Source: Isoetes taiwanensis (lineage: Eukaryota; Streptophyta; Lycopodiopsida; Isoetales; Isoetaceae). From it: a stretch of 64,000 bases of DNA. The stretch lies in the NCBI GenBank assembly GCA_021234155.1, contig JAJEKV010000041.1:3152829-3216828 (forward strand), given 5' to 3'. Both the position numbers and the translations under genes were made by a program. Below the pieces are notes generated by a model. The model made no database searches. It saw nothing but the letters and a program-made list of their open reading frames with translations, and had not been told where the DNA came from. Below, piece by piece: positions 35,061-46,802 of this stretch. Positions within the stretch are counted from its first letter, which is position 1; each line of letters opens with the position of its first letter.

Positions 35061-38000
35061 GCTAGACACATGCGGTCCAAAGGGCAGTGTACTATTTCAA
35101 ATGGAGCAAGAACTGTAACTCTATACAACAAAACAGGTGATGCTAATCTGTACAACTTTATAGAACAAGACATGTTGATTGAAGATGAGCCAGGTGTGTT
35201 GAAAATGCCTGTTACTGTCTACAAACCAATAGAAATTATACCCACCTGTTTAGATGACCTTGGTATGGAAGCAAAACTCAATAAAGGTGTGTTGTGGTTT
35301 GACGGTGGAATCTCAATCAAATTGAATATAGCATCTTCTGCAGCTGTCATCAGAAACTCTGCCAATAAACTCTTATCCAAAGTTGGTAGAGTGCATGAAG
35401 GGATCACTTCAAATATGGCTGAATATAAGGCACTTATAGCTGGCTTAGAAGAGTCTTTGGCTTTAGGTTTGACTAACATATCTATCTTTGGTGACTCCCA
35501 ACTGATATGCAAACAGGTAACTGGAGAATATCAGACCAAAAACCAAGACATGTCAGAACTCAAAGAAAGGGTACTGCAACTGCTAAGCAAGTTCAAGGCT
35601 TGGGAGATCAAACATATACCTAGGGAGGAGAATTGTGAAGCAGATGCACTTTGCAGAACCGTGCTCCTTGACTATTTGGCTGAGGGAGCTATAAATGAAG
35701 ATGAGTTGAACAAAGAAGATGCAACACAACTTTATCCTATTCTGGTGATAGATGCACAGCAAGAAAAAGAGGTAAAAGAGTTAACCATCAACAAAAATGG
35801 GCAGGTAAGAACACTTTTCCTTGGAGATCTATTTGATAGCAAAGATGAGGCTTCTTTAAAAAATTTCTTTGAGAGCTGGAAAGATGTATTTGCCTGGGAT
35901 TATACAGAATTAGTGGGAGTGAGAACTGACATCTGTGAGTTTGAAATAAAGATAAAAGAAGATGCTAAACCTATAATGCAAAAACTCAGAAGAATAAATG
36001 CATCACTGCTTACCCTGATCAGAGAGGAATTATTGAAGATGAAAGAAGCTGAGGTTATTAAGGAGATAACAAATCCTGACTGGTTGTCTTGCATTGTTCC
36101 AGTAGAAAAGAAAAATAAGAGCATTAGGATTTGTATAGATTACAGGGATCTAAACAAGGCCACTATTAAAGATTGTTATCCATTACCATTTCTAGAAGAA
36201 GTGTTACATGCAACTGCAGGGAAAGAAATATATTCCTTTTTGGATGGATTTTCAGGTTTCAATCAAATCAAGATAAAAGAGGCAGATCAAGCTAAGACCT
36301 CTTTCATAACCCCTTGGGGTACTTTTGCCATGATGAAAATGCCTTTTGGCTTGATGAATGCATCTGCTACCTTTCAAAGAGCAATGGATAAAATATTCCA
36401 AAGCATGCCAATGGCAAATTTTAGAGTATTTTTGGATGATTTATGCCTAGGATCTTCTCTGGCTAAACATATAAAGTTGCTGACAATGACAATGGAATTG
36501 TGCAGGAAGGGTGGAGTGTGCTTGAATCCAAAGAAGTGTGTATTTCTCTGTTCTAAAGGTGAATTGTTAGGTCATGAGGTATCTACTCAAGGAATCAAAG
36601 TGTCTGAAGGAAAAATGGAGGCCTTGAAGAAATTAGCTCCACCTAAAACCTTAAAACAAGTGAAAAGTTTCATGGGCTTGACAAGTTTTTCGAGAATGTA
36701 TGTGCCTAACTTTTCACACATCATAAGTCCTTTGGCAGCTCTGACACGTGTTGGCAAGTATAACAAGAATGAGAGCAAATTTATTACAATAGAATGGACA
36801 GATGAATGTCAAGCTGCATTTGACCTGTTGATAACTTCCATATGCCAATCAAAGATTCTGAAACCACCAGACCTTGCTCAACCATTCCAGGCATATATCA
36901 GTGTCACTAGCAAAGCTGTAGGCATAGCACTCATGCAGAAACATGGGATAATATCTTTTGCCAGCAAAATTTGGTCTGATGCTGAAAACAGGTACCCAAG
37001 AATGGAAAAAAGTGCAGCTGGAATAATGTTCTTCCTACAAAGGCTTGGTCATATAGTTCAGCACAATGAGGTAAAAGTAATGATGCATCAAAATCCTATT
37101 CCTATGCTGTTCCAGAAAACTCAGAGTAAGGCTAAGTTATGTAGATGGGCCTGCAAGATACAGGATTATAATCTAAAAGTTAGGACTGTCAAAACAATCA
37201 AGAGTCCTAGTGATTATTTGACCAATAAGGTGTTTGAGTTTGAAGATTTTAATGGTTTAAGTACTGATGAAGTGTGTGAAATTGCTACTAACCTTGTGCT
37301 ATCCAGTAAGATGCAAGAAGACTGGCAGGATGAAATCATCAAGTTTCTTAAACATGAAGAGGTACCACAAAACTTCACAAGCAGTCAGTTGAGAAGATTC
37401 AAAGAAAGAGCAAAAACATACAGAATGATTGGAGAGGTACTATGTAAAATTGATCAATCTGGTGTTTTATTAAGGTGTGTTGACAGGTCAGAAGCTGAGT
37501 TGATACTGGAAGCTTGTCATGAAGGAATTTGTGGAGGCCACTATGCAGCTGACACAACTGCAAAGAAAATACTCAGGTCTGGATACTATTGGCCTAGCTT
37601 GTTTAAAGATTGTTATGAGACCATCAGGAGATGCCATAAATGCCAGATACATGGAAGAAGGATTCTTCAGCCTGCTGCTTTGACTAGCATCACGTCTCCA
37701 GGTCCATTCCAAACTTGGGGACTAGACTTCATAGGACCTATAAATCCAAATTCTCCCTCTCAGCATGAATACATACTAGTGGCAACAGATTTCTTCACCA
37801 AGTGGGCAGAGGCTGTCCCATTGAGACAAGCAAATGCTCTAACAACTGCTAGGTTCCTGCATGAAAACATATGCACTAGGTTTGGCATCCCTCTGAAAAT
37901 AGTTTCTGACAGAGGCACTCAGTTCATGAATGATGTGATCAGCAACCTGCTAAAGACCTTGAAAGTAAAGCATGTGAAAAGCTCAGCATACTATCCTCAA

Positions 38001-38213
38001 GGCAATGGCCAGGCTGAATCCACCAACAAGGTGCTAAAAGCTATTCTCAAGAAAACAATAGAGGTGCATAAAAAAGATTGGCACCTTAAATTACATGATG
38101 CACTTTGGGCATATAGAACTACAATTAAAAGTGCTACTAATCATACACCTTTTGCTCTTTTGTCTATGGTGTTGAGGCTGTTGTTCCAGTGGAGTTGGAG
38201 TTGCCCTCATTAA
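35019..38213 (+). CDS. pol: Pol: RNase H, RT, second RNase H, integrase
   Basis: One 1064-residue open frame. Residues about 90-215 are an archaeal-type RNase H: D95 (WFDG), E135 (NMAEYKALI), D159 (FGDSQ) and D209 (EADAL). Residues 330-520 are the RT: D409 (SFLDG), MPFGLMNASATFQ and FLDD (D473, D474). Residues about 595-700 are the usual Ty3 RNase H, but the first catalytic D is S628 (AYISVTSKAVG) and the third is H690 (VMMHQNP); E663 remains. The integrase has the HHCC finger (H834, H841, C872, C875) and D903, D964, E1000. The normal extra RNase H place, between RNase H and integrase, is empty. The frame starts in the protease-RNase H linker, so the first 40 or so residues belong to a broken polyprotein. 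It ends early by a shift at about 38155. Confidence 0.93.
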   Translation: MTCCWEGGGCLIRDARHMRSKGQCTISNGARTVTLYNKTGDANLYNFIEQDMLIEDEPGVLKMPVTVYKPIEIIPTCLDDLGMEAKLNKGVLWFDGGISIKLNIASSAAVIRNSANKLLSKVGRVHEGITSNMAEYKALIAGLEESLALGLTNISIFGDSQLICKQVTGEYQTKNQDMSELKERVLQLLSKFKAWEIKHIPREENCEADALCRTVLLDYLAEGAINEDELNKEDATQLYPILVIDAQQEKEVKELTINKNGQVRTLFLGDLFDSKDEASLKNFFESWKDVFAWDYTELVGVRTDICEFEIKIKEDAKPIMQKLRRINASLLTLIREELLKMKEAEVIKEITNPDWLSCIVPVEKKNKSIRICIDYRDLNKATIKDCYPLPFLEEVLHATAGKEIYSFLDGFSGFNQIKIKEADQAKTSFITPWGTFAMMKMPFGLMNASATFQRAMDKIFQSMPMANFRVFLDDLCLGSSLAKHIKLLTMTMELCRKGGVCLNPKKCVFLCSKGELLGHEVSTQGIKVSEGKMEALKKLAPPKTLKQVKSFMGLTSFSRMYVPNFSHIISPLAALTRVGKYNKNESKFITIEWTDECQAAFDLLITSICQSKILKPPDLAQPFQAYISVTSKAVGIALMQKHGIISFASKIWSDAENRYPRMEKSAAGIMFFLQRLGHIVQHNEVKVMMHQNPIPMLFQKTQSKAKLCRWACKIQDYNLKVRTVKTIKSPSDYLTNKVFEFEDFNGLSTDEVCEIATNLVLSSKMQEDWQDEIIKFLKHEEVPQNFTSSQLRRFKERAKTYRMIGEVLCKIDQSGVLLRCVDRSEAELILEACHEGICGGHYAADTTAKKILRSGYYWPSLFKDCYETIRRCHKCQIHGRRILQPAALTSITSPGPFQTWGLDFIGPINPNSPSQHEYILVATDFFTKWAEAVPLRQANALTTARFLHENICTRFGIPLKIVSDRGTQFMNDVISNLLKTLKVKHVKSSAYYPQGNGQAESTNKVLKAILKKTIEVHKKDWHLKLHDALWAYRTTIKSATNHTPFALLSMVLRLLFQWSWSCPH

Positions 38214-38617
38214 GGTTAGCTCTAAAGATTCAAATGCAGATAGAGGAAGCATACAGAGAAAGGTTTGATAGGTTGCTCCATCTAGAAGAAGAGAGGTTTG
38301 AAGCAGAGAATGCCATATTGCTTAAGAACATATTGCTTAAGAAAGCAAAGGATGCAGCAGCATTCAAGGCCATTCACAAATTGCAAGGAAGTTTCAAAGA
38401 GGGAGAGCTGGTCCTCAAGTGGGACAAGGCAAGGGAAAATACAGCAGGTAAATTTGACTGCTTATGGGAAGGGCCATACAAAATCTGTGGACAAGCAGGT
38501 ACAAATTCTTACTTCCTAGAAGATATCACAACAGGTCAGCAGCTCATAAACCCTATAAACATATTGCATCTGAAAAGGTATTGGCAACAACATATTTGTA
38601 TGAGTTTGTTTGAATAG
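38164..38617 (+). pseudogene. Integrase C-terminal part, shifted
   Basis: After the shift in ctcttttgtc at about 38156, the new frame reads VYGVEAVVPVELELPSLRLA, the usual end of plant Ty3 integrases, and goes on to FKEGELVLKWDKA and GKFDCLWEGPYKI, a GPY/F-type module, ending with ILHLKRYW at 38617. It belongs to the pol protein upstream and is separated from it only by the indel. Confidence 0.85.
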
Positions 38618-38742
38618 AGTAGTCATTGGATAGTTAGCCATTTGAATTGTTAGAGACACTAGCTTTAAAATTAATAGGCATGTTCCTTAGAGATGTGGAT
38701 GCTTGTGCTCTTTTAGTGTTATTTTGAAATTGCTTTCATAAA

Positions 38743-38776
<34 letters not shown>

Positions 38777-39553
38777 AAAAAAAAATTAACTTTGGTATCT
38801 GGTGTGTATTATGATGTTGCAGGTTGAGTTCACAATCATGAGAACAGAGGAGGAGTTGTTTTCTAACATATATAGAACTTGTCATGACAGATTCATCAGT
38901 ATGAATAATCTTCACCTGATCAAACAGTTGCCCTCCAATTCACATCAGCCAGAATTCTTCACTAATGCAGGATTCCAAACAGCTGAACATTACCACAATT
39001 AGCTGGGAGGACGTGGTACTAACATCATATTTTTTCTACACCTGCAGGTTCACTTGATACATTCCATTCATTTTCATCTGCCTTTATTCCACTCTCATCT
39101 AGCCCTTGCTTCCCAAATCTTTTTTCAAAAGAAAGGACACAGCCTGCTACCTTCCATCAGCCTTCCATAAAGGTAGCTCAAGTTTTAGAAAAAGTCAAAA
39201 AACACTCCCAACTCAAGTCACTGTTCCTGCTCCACACATCTTTCAAAAGAAGTCAAGCAAGTCAAGTCAGGTCATGAGTCAACTCACTCTCAGAGTCAAG
39301 TCCCTGTTCCAACTCCATGTGAACATCCTTCTGAAGACATCCATTCAAACATCACTCACATCATTATGTCCATCTGTTCAGACTTTCCCCAACATCATTT
39401 CCATTGTTTCTTCTTTTTTTCATCTCTTTTTATCACCCTTGTTGCCCTTATTCTCAGAATTTCCATTCTCTTGCACTACCATCACCATTCTTCTGTCATA
39501 TTTTTCTCACAAGGCTGAGGGGACCAGCCATTCCTTTTCCTTGTTTAGCATGA
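38618..39553 (+). other. Non-coding 3' region of the Ty3-type element
   Basis: It holds a long A run (38742-38785), a second A-rich region and two open frames (38802-39002 and 39106-39630). The second has a hydrophobic stretch (IISIVSSFFHLFLSPLLPLF) but runs into the 3' LTR, and I see no gene family. The last 30 bases before the LTR are pyrimidine-rich, with no clear polypurine tract. Confidence 0.6.
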
Positions 39554-41835
39554 TGTTGCCCTGCTATGGCAACATGGCAAGTGCCATCAAATCTTATTTA
39601 TGTTGCAGGGAAAAGAAGATACTATGTTGAGAACCAAGTGAAGACATTGAACTGGAATCAAGGTCACACATTGAGAGGATCTAAGCATCTAGAAGTTTGG
39701 AAGACCCCTATGAAGTTTGCAAGCTATTAAAGTGGTATCTTTTCTCCTTCATATTGTCATTTCTATTCCCCTACCTCACACTCCACATTTCCAACATTCC
39801 ATCACCCCATACTATCATACATCTCACACATAGCCTTTTGTTCCATAGTTGACCTACCACTACCTTAGGCACATTTTCAAAATTGTTACACCAAAAGGAT
39901 TGCCTAAGCATCAAGTTCTACATCATCTTTTTTCATCATATCATTCCATTATCACGCACTTCACACCATGTGGCTAAAAAAAAAAAGAAAAAAGAAAAAA
40001 AAAGAAAAGGGCATTTTATGCTAGCCAAAGTACAAAAAAAGGGAAAGGAAAAGCCACATTGGTCCACTCATCATTTACCACTTCCATATGTCATTCACCA
40101 AGTTGCCACCTAAGCAACAAGTGTCCACATCACCACATCACTCCATACCATTACATCACTCAACATCATTACATCATTCCACATCATCACATCACCTTGC
40201 ATCATCAAATGATGACTAGGCAAATGTTGACCAAACCCAAAAAGTTGGTCAACCATAAGATTGAAATGATTGATAAATGTGCCTATTAGCCTTGTTCTTC
40301 CTCCTTGCCACCTCACCAAATCCCATGTCTAATGCCTACTCACCCCATTCATTTTTCCTACAAAAATCAAAGTATTGCATTTGAAAGTTTGATGATACCA
40401 CCTGATAGCCCTCATGAAGTCATGCCAGCTGGCACAAAATTTTTTGAAAAAAGAGTATGTATTGATCTTCTAAATGGCTTCCTTGGGAAACGTGCTTCAT
40501 TTAAAAAAAAATGGCAAAACCTACCTACATCTACCCCCCATCTATCTACCCTCTTATCCTCTGCCAAGTGGCGTCCCCCCTGGCATGCCAAGTCGAAACA
40601 CGAGCCGAGCTTGGCGTGGGAGAAGACCACGTAATCAAGAGAGATGAAAATAGATCTCTATTTATACCTTGGCCTATTTTGTGATTCTTGCCTGTGGGAT
40701 AATTGCTCTCAAGAAAACTCTGAACCCTAAAACTTAACTTGCCAAGAACTGGTTTTTTCTTCGATCAAACTGAACAATCATTGCAGTGGCCAACCATTTC
40801 TGTCCTGCTACCTCCAAAAAAGTACCTAAACCAACCAAAAACATGGCCAAGATCCCGAATTTGCCAAGATCCGGCCGGAAACAGAGTTTTTTAAAGGGGA
40901 TTCATTCGATGGAGAAATTCGTGGGCTTTTGCGCGATTCAAAGACGAAGTACCTGAAGTGTGAAGTCGGAATTGATGCTGAGAGTTCCTCCTGCCTTGAG
41001 AAATCTGTCCTGAGGCATATTATGATTGATTTGTATCCAAAAAAATTCACGATTTGTGTTTTAGAGATGTCCTGTTGATTGATCATCCTGATCATTGACA
41101 TGATATCGAATGTGATGACTTTGATTCCAGTTTAATGAAAATCTGACCTTGGAAAATATCATTTGATGCATTTGTATTTGAATTAACTCTAGAAACAGAA
41201 AGAAAAAGCCATATCTCTGCATCTAGTTGCATATAAAGCTCTAGCTGCACCAGTACAATCATTTAGGAAAGGAAAAGCTAAAAAGGAGGGAGAGGAGAAA
41301 GATCAACCTACTGATGTTCTGAAGTCTGTCTCATTTTTCATGGACATTAGATGCTCAGACATGCTTCTCAAATTACAGACTGAAATTTTGACCTTGAAGA
41401 TAGCATGCTCTTATTGTGCAGGCCTCGTGCACACTGTCTGAATTTAGTTGGATCAAAAATTCATCACCATTCTCATTTGGCAAAATTTAGTGCACTGTCC
41501 AGTCCATTGACCAATTTCTGACTTAGTCAAGAATCATTATTTCTTATCAACCGTGAAGACTTTTGGCATAGACTTTCTGTGACACCTTTTTCAGATACCA
41601 TTGTGGCATGCTATGCTTGTTTGGGTTCAAAATATCAAGTACATTGATCTCTGTGCCTGTTAGAATAAGACTAGCTATTTTGGCTTTTGGGAAACCAGTG
41701 AAATCTTGTTTTCTAGAGGTTTAAGCACAGATATTTCAGCACAGAGTGATCACCTCAAGTGATCTGGAGGTCCTAGACCAAGATTAGTGCTTCTTTGACC
41801 TGAGGTTGGTGGCTTAGCCAGGTTTGCCATCAACA
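39554..41835 (+). repeat. 3' LTR of the Ty3-type element
   Basis: 2282 bp, almost the same as the 5' LTR. I saw about a dozen differences, several in A or T runs (for example the A run at 39977-40008 and ttct for ttt near the end). It ends in CAACA and is followed by the target duplication ACTAT, which here merges with a CTAT microsatellite (41836-41861). Confidence 0.93.
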
Positions 41836-41840
41836 ACTAT

Positions 41841-43552
41841 CTATCTATCTATCTATCTACCTTTCCTTTAGATTCCACCCATTCATGAGTCTTAACTGAT
41901 AACCCTCTTTGACAGTTTACTTGGCTCAATTACCACGGGCTCCCCTTCTCTATCCGTGCCTATTGTGTCGTCCATGTCCAAAGGAGCGTACATGTTTCCA
42001 GTATCAAACTCTCCCCAACCCATTACTTCTTCTCTATCCTCTTTTGACACTTGTACCTCCACCCTTCCTGTTGTCTTATTATTCTATGCATCTATCTCTT
42101 CCTTTCCATCTTGCTCAACTGTAATTAAGGCCTCAGAGCACTGGGATACTTTATCTGAGTTGAGCCCGACTGGAGTTCTTGTACATATATCCTGCTCGGA
42201 CGGCTGTCCAAATTGAATTCTGCCATGTGTTTTTGTTTTGAAAAGGATACCTGCTTATTTTGCCACCTAATGACCTGTGACTTTTCTTTCTTCCTCTGTT
42301 TTTTTATCTATAAAAGCTTGCACTATTCTTTGAGAAAGGTCCCAGTTGGCCTAATGAAGCCGTTCTCAGTCCTGTCGTTTTCTCTGTATCTTTTTCCAAT
42401 GTTCATTGCCATCCCTATGTTGGATGGTCCATCAGAATTCACTGACTTACTGAATCCTTGAGCTAGATAAGCGGACACTTTGTCACCATTCAAATTCTAG
42501 CTATTTGTATCTATAACTAATTGTGCTGCCAAAGAAGCCCCTATTTCCTGGGGATTTCTTAAGCGTACACATTCTCCTCCACCATGGAGCCTCTTTCCAC
42601 ATATGCCACAAGGTGGGGGGAGGTCGCTCCAATTTAGTTGCATAGTACACCTAGATCCGAGCAAGTCAAAGAATGTCACTTGCTGGGGGATAGGTTTAAG
42701 GAGGTCAATCTGAACATAAATGACTGGGGGTTGGTCTGCGCGGAATGAGGAGGAGATGTCTTGACCTAATAATCTGAAGATTGCTTGGAAGCATTCTTCG
42801 TTCCAGTATATTGGATTAAGATCATGAGGCTGAAGGAAGACTGTGGTTGGCAGGGACTTGGGAGAAGATGGATCAAAATGGTATTTCCCATTTCTAGAAT
42901 TTTATCTGGAAACCATGATGGATGATCCGACTCCTTTGCAATAGGTTCAAACCGCTTCCTGAGAGGTGAGATCGAGCATAAAAAAGGGATAACCAATCCA
43001 CCGTATGGAAGCAATTTGAATATTTTTGTTCAGAGAACAAATTTGTTTAGCTATTTCATCAAGTTTGAAACCCTCTTTTTCAACCCACCCAATAACAACA
43101 TTCTTTACCAGATGATCATACTTGTTTCAAACTGATTAAAAGTCCAATTTTATACCTTTGGTAAGATCTTCATCGGAAGAAAATATGACCTTCTATTGTC
43201 TGAGTATGCTTATCCATTTTTCGTCGGAGAAGATAGGAACTGCAGGCCTGGGAATGACCGCGTCTTCTTCTCAAGTTATATTATCCCATTTCGGGATGCC
43301 TTGATTTTGCAGAAGTCAAGCTGTAAAGGCAGCCATGTCAAAACTCCCAAACTGGATAAACTGTTTTTTGAGCTCTTCAGTTGGGACATAGGGTTTGGGT
43401 TCTTCCGGAGTCGAAGATAACAGAGGATGAGCCATAATGCAATGGAGCTCCCTGAATATGGCTGTCAGCCGATGATTGAATGGGAGAAGTGAGGGGACAG
43501 GAAAATCTGGGAAAATGGGAACCTGCAGAGATGAGGTTTTGCACCTGCCCAT
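41841..43552 (-). pseudogene. L1-like LINE ORF1, proximal part
   Basis: Minus-strand pieces of ORF1, broken by shifts: 43552-43316 (Pro-rich, EELKKQFIQFGSFDMAAF), 43014-42766 (YGGLVIPFLCSISPLRKRFE) and 42679-42497 with the knuckle CGICGKRLHGGGEC after LPPP. Plant L1 ORF1 proteins have a DUF4283-like domain followed by such a CCHC knuckle. Its continuation lies on the far side of the LTR retrotransposon, at 30990-30299. Confidence 0.7.
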
Positions 43553-43923
43553 CCAACTAGCCTGGAACTCGACCCCGACCTCGTGCTTGGCGCACGATGG
43601 ACTTCTAATTTGGCTTCGACTATGCTTCAGACCTATTTTTTGTATATTCTTTTCGCATATTCTTGTTAAGTTTCCTTTTGTCTGAGTATGAGATGTGATA
43701 TGATGTTTTTTGTGTACTTAGCCGTCTCTATTTTACTTTCGCACGACAGAACAGTGCATGGCATTGGTTTTGTATCTTGTTGATATATTTTGTTGCAAGG
43801 ATTCATGCTATCTGATTATTCATATATGCAAATTGTCATTTCTTTTGGAATTTTGCGTTGCAGTATTTGTACGCTCTGATAGTCATAAGGTTTTTCTTTT
43901 CCTAGGTTTCTTTACATTTCTTT

Positions 43924-45840
43924 ATAAAGAATATATTCCACACTGTTTTGTATGAAACATTAATAAAAAGAGGAACAGAGTTAGTCAATAATACCAAGTT
44001 TGCTTCGAAATACATTGGCCAAATTAGAAATAAAGTTTGTAAGCCCTTCAAAGTTTTTGCAGATGGCTCAACAAATTACTGCCCTTGTAGGAAACCTAAT
44101 TTGGCAAAGTCCATTGATTATTGATAAATCATATCAGGACGACAAATCTTGAGATCATACACAATACAAAACTGAAAAATGCCTTCCAGTGTAGCTTTAA
44201 CCACACTCCAAATGAAGGCTTGAGTATACAAGACTTTATGGATGACTTTACCAAAGCTTGTGAAAAGCACGTTTCAATACATAGATATGAACTTCTAGAC
44301 TTAAATGATATAGACTTGAAAAATATATGCAGCATGCTTATTCGGGTCGCTCATAGCGAGATTACAAAATTTAAAAGATCTTTGAAGCCTAAAAGGTTTT
44401 TGTGGGCTGATCCAGAAGTACAAAAGTATGTGCAATGGATTAATCACAATCTATTTGTTGCTAAAGTGGACAAAGCTTGTAACAATGCAGCTTTCATATA
44501 TCCATCTCACATTTTGGAAGCACCCATTGAAAGATTGAATGGATATGATTTTGAAAAAAATCGCTCTTCTCCACAAGAATTCAAAGTAACATGTGATTAT
44601 TGGAACGGGCCAGATCAGTTGTCTAAAGTTGCCTTACCTCATGGCTATGTACAAGGTTCATAAACAAGAATATAGATGGATAACAAATGCCAATACCACA
44701 TTGTTCTTGAAGTTATATCGAAGATTATCACAACAATTCTAAACAGTTGTTTAGAGATCTGGCCCGTTGTTTGTCATAAGAAAACTGCCAGATTAAAATT
44801 ATGGGGACAAAAGAAAGTTAATCCATGCTAATTGGCTAATTCTGTGTATGATGTGTTTTTGAACTTTCCTATGAAAATGCGTAAAGTGTTATCGGCAGAC
44901 ATAACTAAGTGTTATGAAACTATCCCTCATTTTGGGGAAGAGGAGATCATAGATATCATAAATAACATTGCAGATCTGGTATTGAATTGGGAAAATTTGA
45001 CCAATGTTTCAAGCAAAAACATGATAATATTCGGTTAGGTCTTCTAAAGACGAGGAAAATGTGAGCTGGAAATGCTTGAATAGGGATACGCTTAAAGTAT
45101 GAACAATTGGCTTCCTATTCCACTATTTTTTACAAATGGGAGAAGAATATGCAAACAAATAAAAGGGATTTCCATGCAGTCTAGCATGGTGCAATCTCTA
45201 TTTGGCTTGGTATGAATTGCGCTTTTTATTAAAACTCGCAAATGTAGGCAGGATATCAGATATCTATAGATTTCAGCATGCTGCCAAATATATGGATGAT
45301 TTGAACATTCTAAATGGTGGGGATTTGCAGGATTTTTTTGCAAAAGAGTCAGAGATTACAATTAACAACATGCACTTTTTAGGCATAAAAAATGAAACAA
45401 AGCATTCTGGCACAAATAACACCTGGGGTTATGAGTGCAACTTTCTCAATATGAAAATACAAGTAATTGATCAAGACATGGGCATATCTCAGGTTTGTAG
45501 GTATGGGAAAAGAAGCTTATTGCCATTCAATGTGTATAAATATATAAAAGCCAAAAGTTGCAGTCAATATAACCAGACATCAAAGGTAATTATTTCACAA
45601 ATATTACCATATGCGTACACTCATTCCAATGCCGTGGAGCCTGCAAAAGATATCAGTGATCTCATTAATACATTATGCAAAAATGGATTTGCCAGGAACA
45701 ATATATGTAGAGAAGTTCTATACACTCGAGAGAGTGACCTAGGATCTGGGTGTCCATTTAGAAAAGAAGATATGCCAGCAAATATTATGGCAGTGGTATG
45801 GACCAAGGTGTGGTATGGGTTTATGAAAACAATAGAGTAA
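43924..45840 (+). pseudogene. Penelope-like RT, copy 1, decayed
   Basis: Coding similarity to copy 2 (58.6-60.5 kb) starts at about 43924 (FHTVLYE, then NNTKFASKYIGQIRNKVCKP). The open frames 44121-44663, 44832-45038 and 45202-45840 follow. Motif A is ADITKCYETIP (about 44898), the motif B core is partly deleted (KGISM… LAWCNLYLAWYE, about 45165) and motif C reads KYMDDLNIL (about 45285). The 3' part extends 60 residues past the truncated end of copy 2 (GFARNNICREVLYTRE, FRKEDMPANIMA), so this copy shows the natural C-terminus. No GIY-YIG motif is seen. Many stops show it is inactive. Confidence 0.7.
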
Positions 45841-46802
45841 TAGTCGGCTTTGTCTTATGATATGAAATGTGGATTGTTATGGCAGCATTTTATACTAGTT
45901 ATATAACCTGATTTAAAGATTTGGTTGAAAATATTGATAATAGATCTGAGTAGCATAATGATTCAGATACATCATGTAGACCCGCATTCCAGATAGGCAC
46001 AAACTATTATATCATGTGTTATTCAAACTAAGTGATAAAGGATGGTTGATCCTTTGATGGATTAAAAGAATATGCTTCCCACATAAAATACAGCATGTTA
46101 TGTCTTTAAGAGGCATTTGAGAAAGCTGGATAGTATGGTATGGCATGTTTATAATTAAATAGGAACTTTGTGGTTATCTTAGATATGGAGTAACAACTGC
46201 AAGTTTTAAGCAACACATATTTAAATCACTACTTTGCTTTTTGTTAAACAAGCAAGATGAAGGGCGATGAGCCCAAGAAGTCTAATGCTTACCTGCCAGT
46301 GCTAAGGGCTTTACTCTTCTAAGGCTAATTGTCATATGGTTTGCTGCAGGGAACGTGATTACTTGCTCCTTGATTTGTTTTTCCCAGAAATTCAATTAAG
46401 CATTATTCGAGGATTGAATGATGTACATAACTAGATGATTTGCATAAGAATACTATGATTTGGTGTATTCTAAACTCTATTCTGTTAATTGAAAATTGAC
46501 TGGTTGTAAGGAACTCATATGTCTATGATAAATATGTCTTTTATGATGAAATTTTTCTTTTTTAAAGGAATATAGATTTAAGATTTTGAAAAGGTTTGTA
46601 TACTTAAAGATATGCTTAGATTAAAAAGACACCTATTTTGATCTAAGGCTGCAAATTGACTTAAAATGGCCTTTGAAAAAGACCATGGAGGGTAAAAAGT
46701 CTGTCTGACAGATTTTAAAAGTTTTTTTTATCCCCATACTTGTCAATTATTGACTGAAAATGATTTTCTAGATGATAAAAAATAAAACAATCTTGTCCTT
46801 CG
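45841..46802. other. AT-rich spacer, nothing recognised
   Basis: No coding or repeat signal seen apart from simple AT-rich sequence. Confidence 0.4.

Larger units (their letters stand above)
30996..41835 (+). mobile_element. Ty3-type LTR retrotransposon, young, relocated RNase H
   Basis: A complete element of 10.84 kb. The LTRs start TGTTG and end CAACA, and the flanks 30991-30995 and 41836-41840 are both ACTAT, a 5-bp target duplication. Internal order: tRNA-Gln-like primer site, gag, zinc knuckles, protease, archaeal-type RNase H, RT, degenerate RNase H, integrase, then about 0.9 kb of non-coding sequence. RT-RNH-integrase order places it in Ty3/Gypsy. It inserted in ORF1 of an L1-like LINE. 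The coding region carries about five shifts, so this copy cannot make all its proteins in plain reading, although the LTRs differ at only about a dozen positions. Confidence 0.93.

Noticed and set aside
39106-39630. 174-residue ORF with a hydrophobic segment at the end of the Ty3-type element, envelope-like position
   Set aside because: It runs 77 bases into the 3' LTR, has no recognisable domain, and the sequence is low-complexity and T-rich. I do not call it an envelope-like gene.
43924-45840. Domesticated host RT gene (rvt type)
   Set aside because: Two diverged copies in one window, one with many stops, indicate a mobile element.
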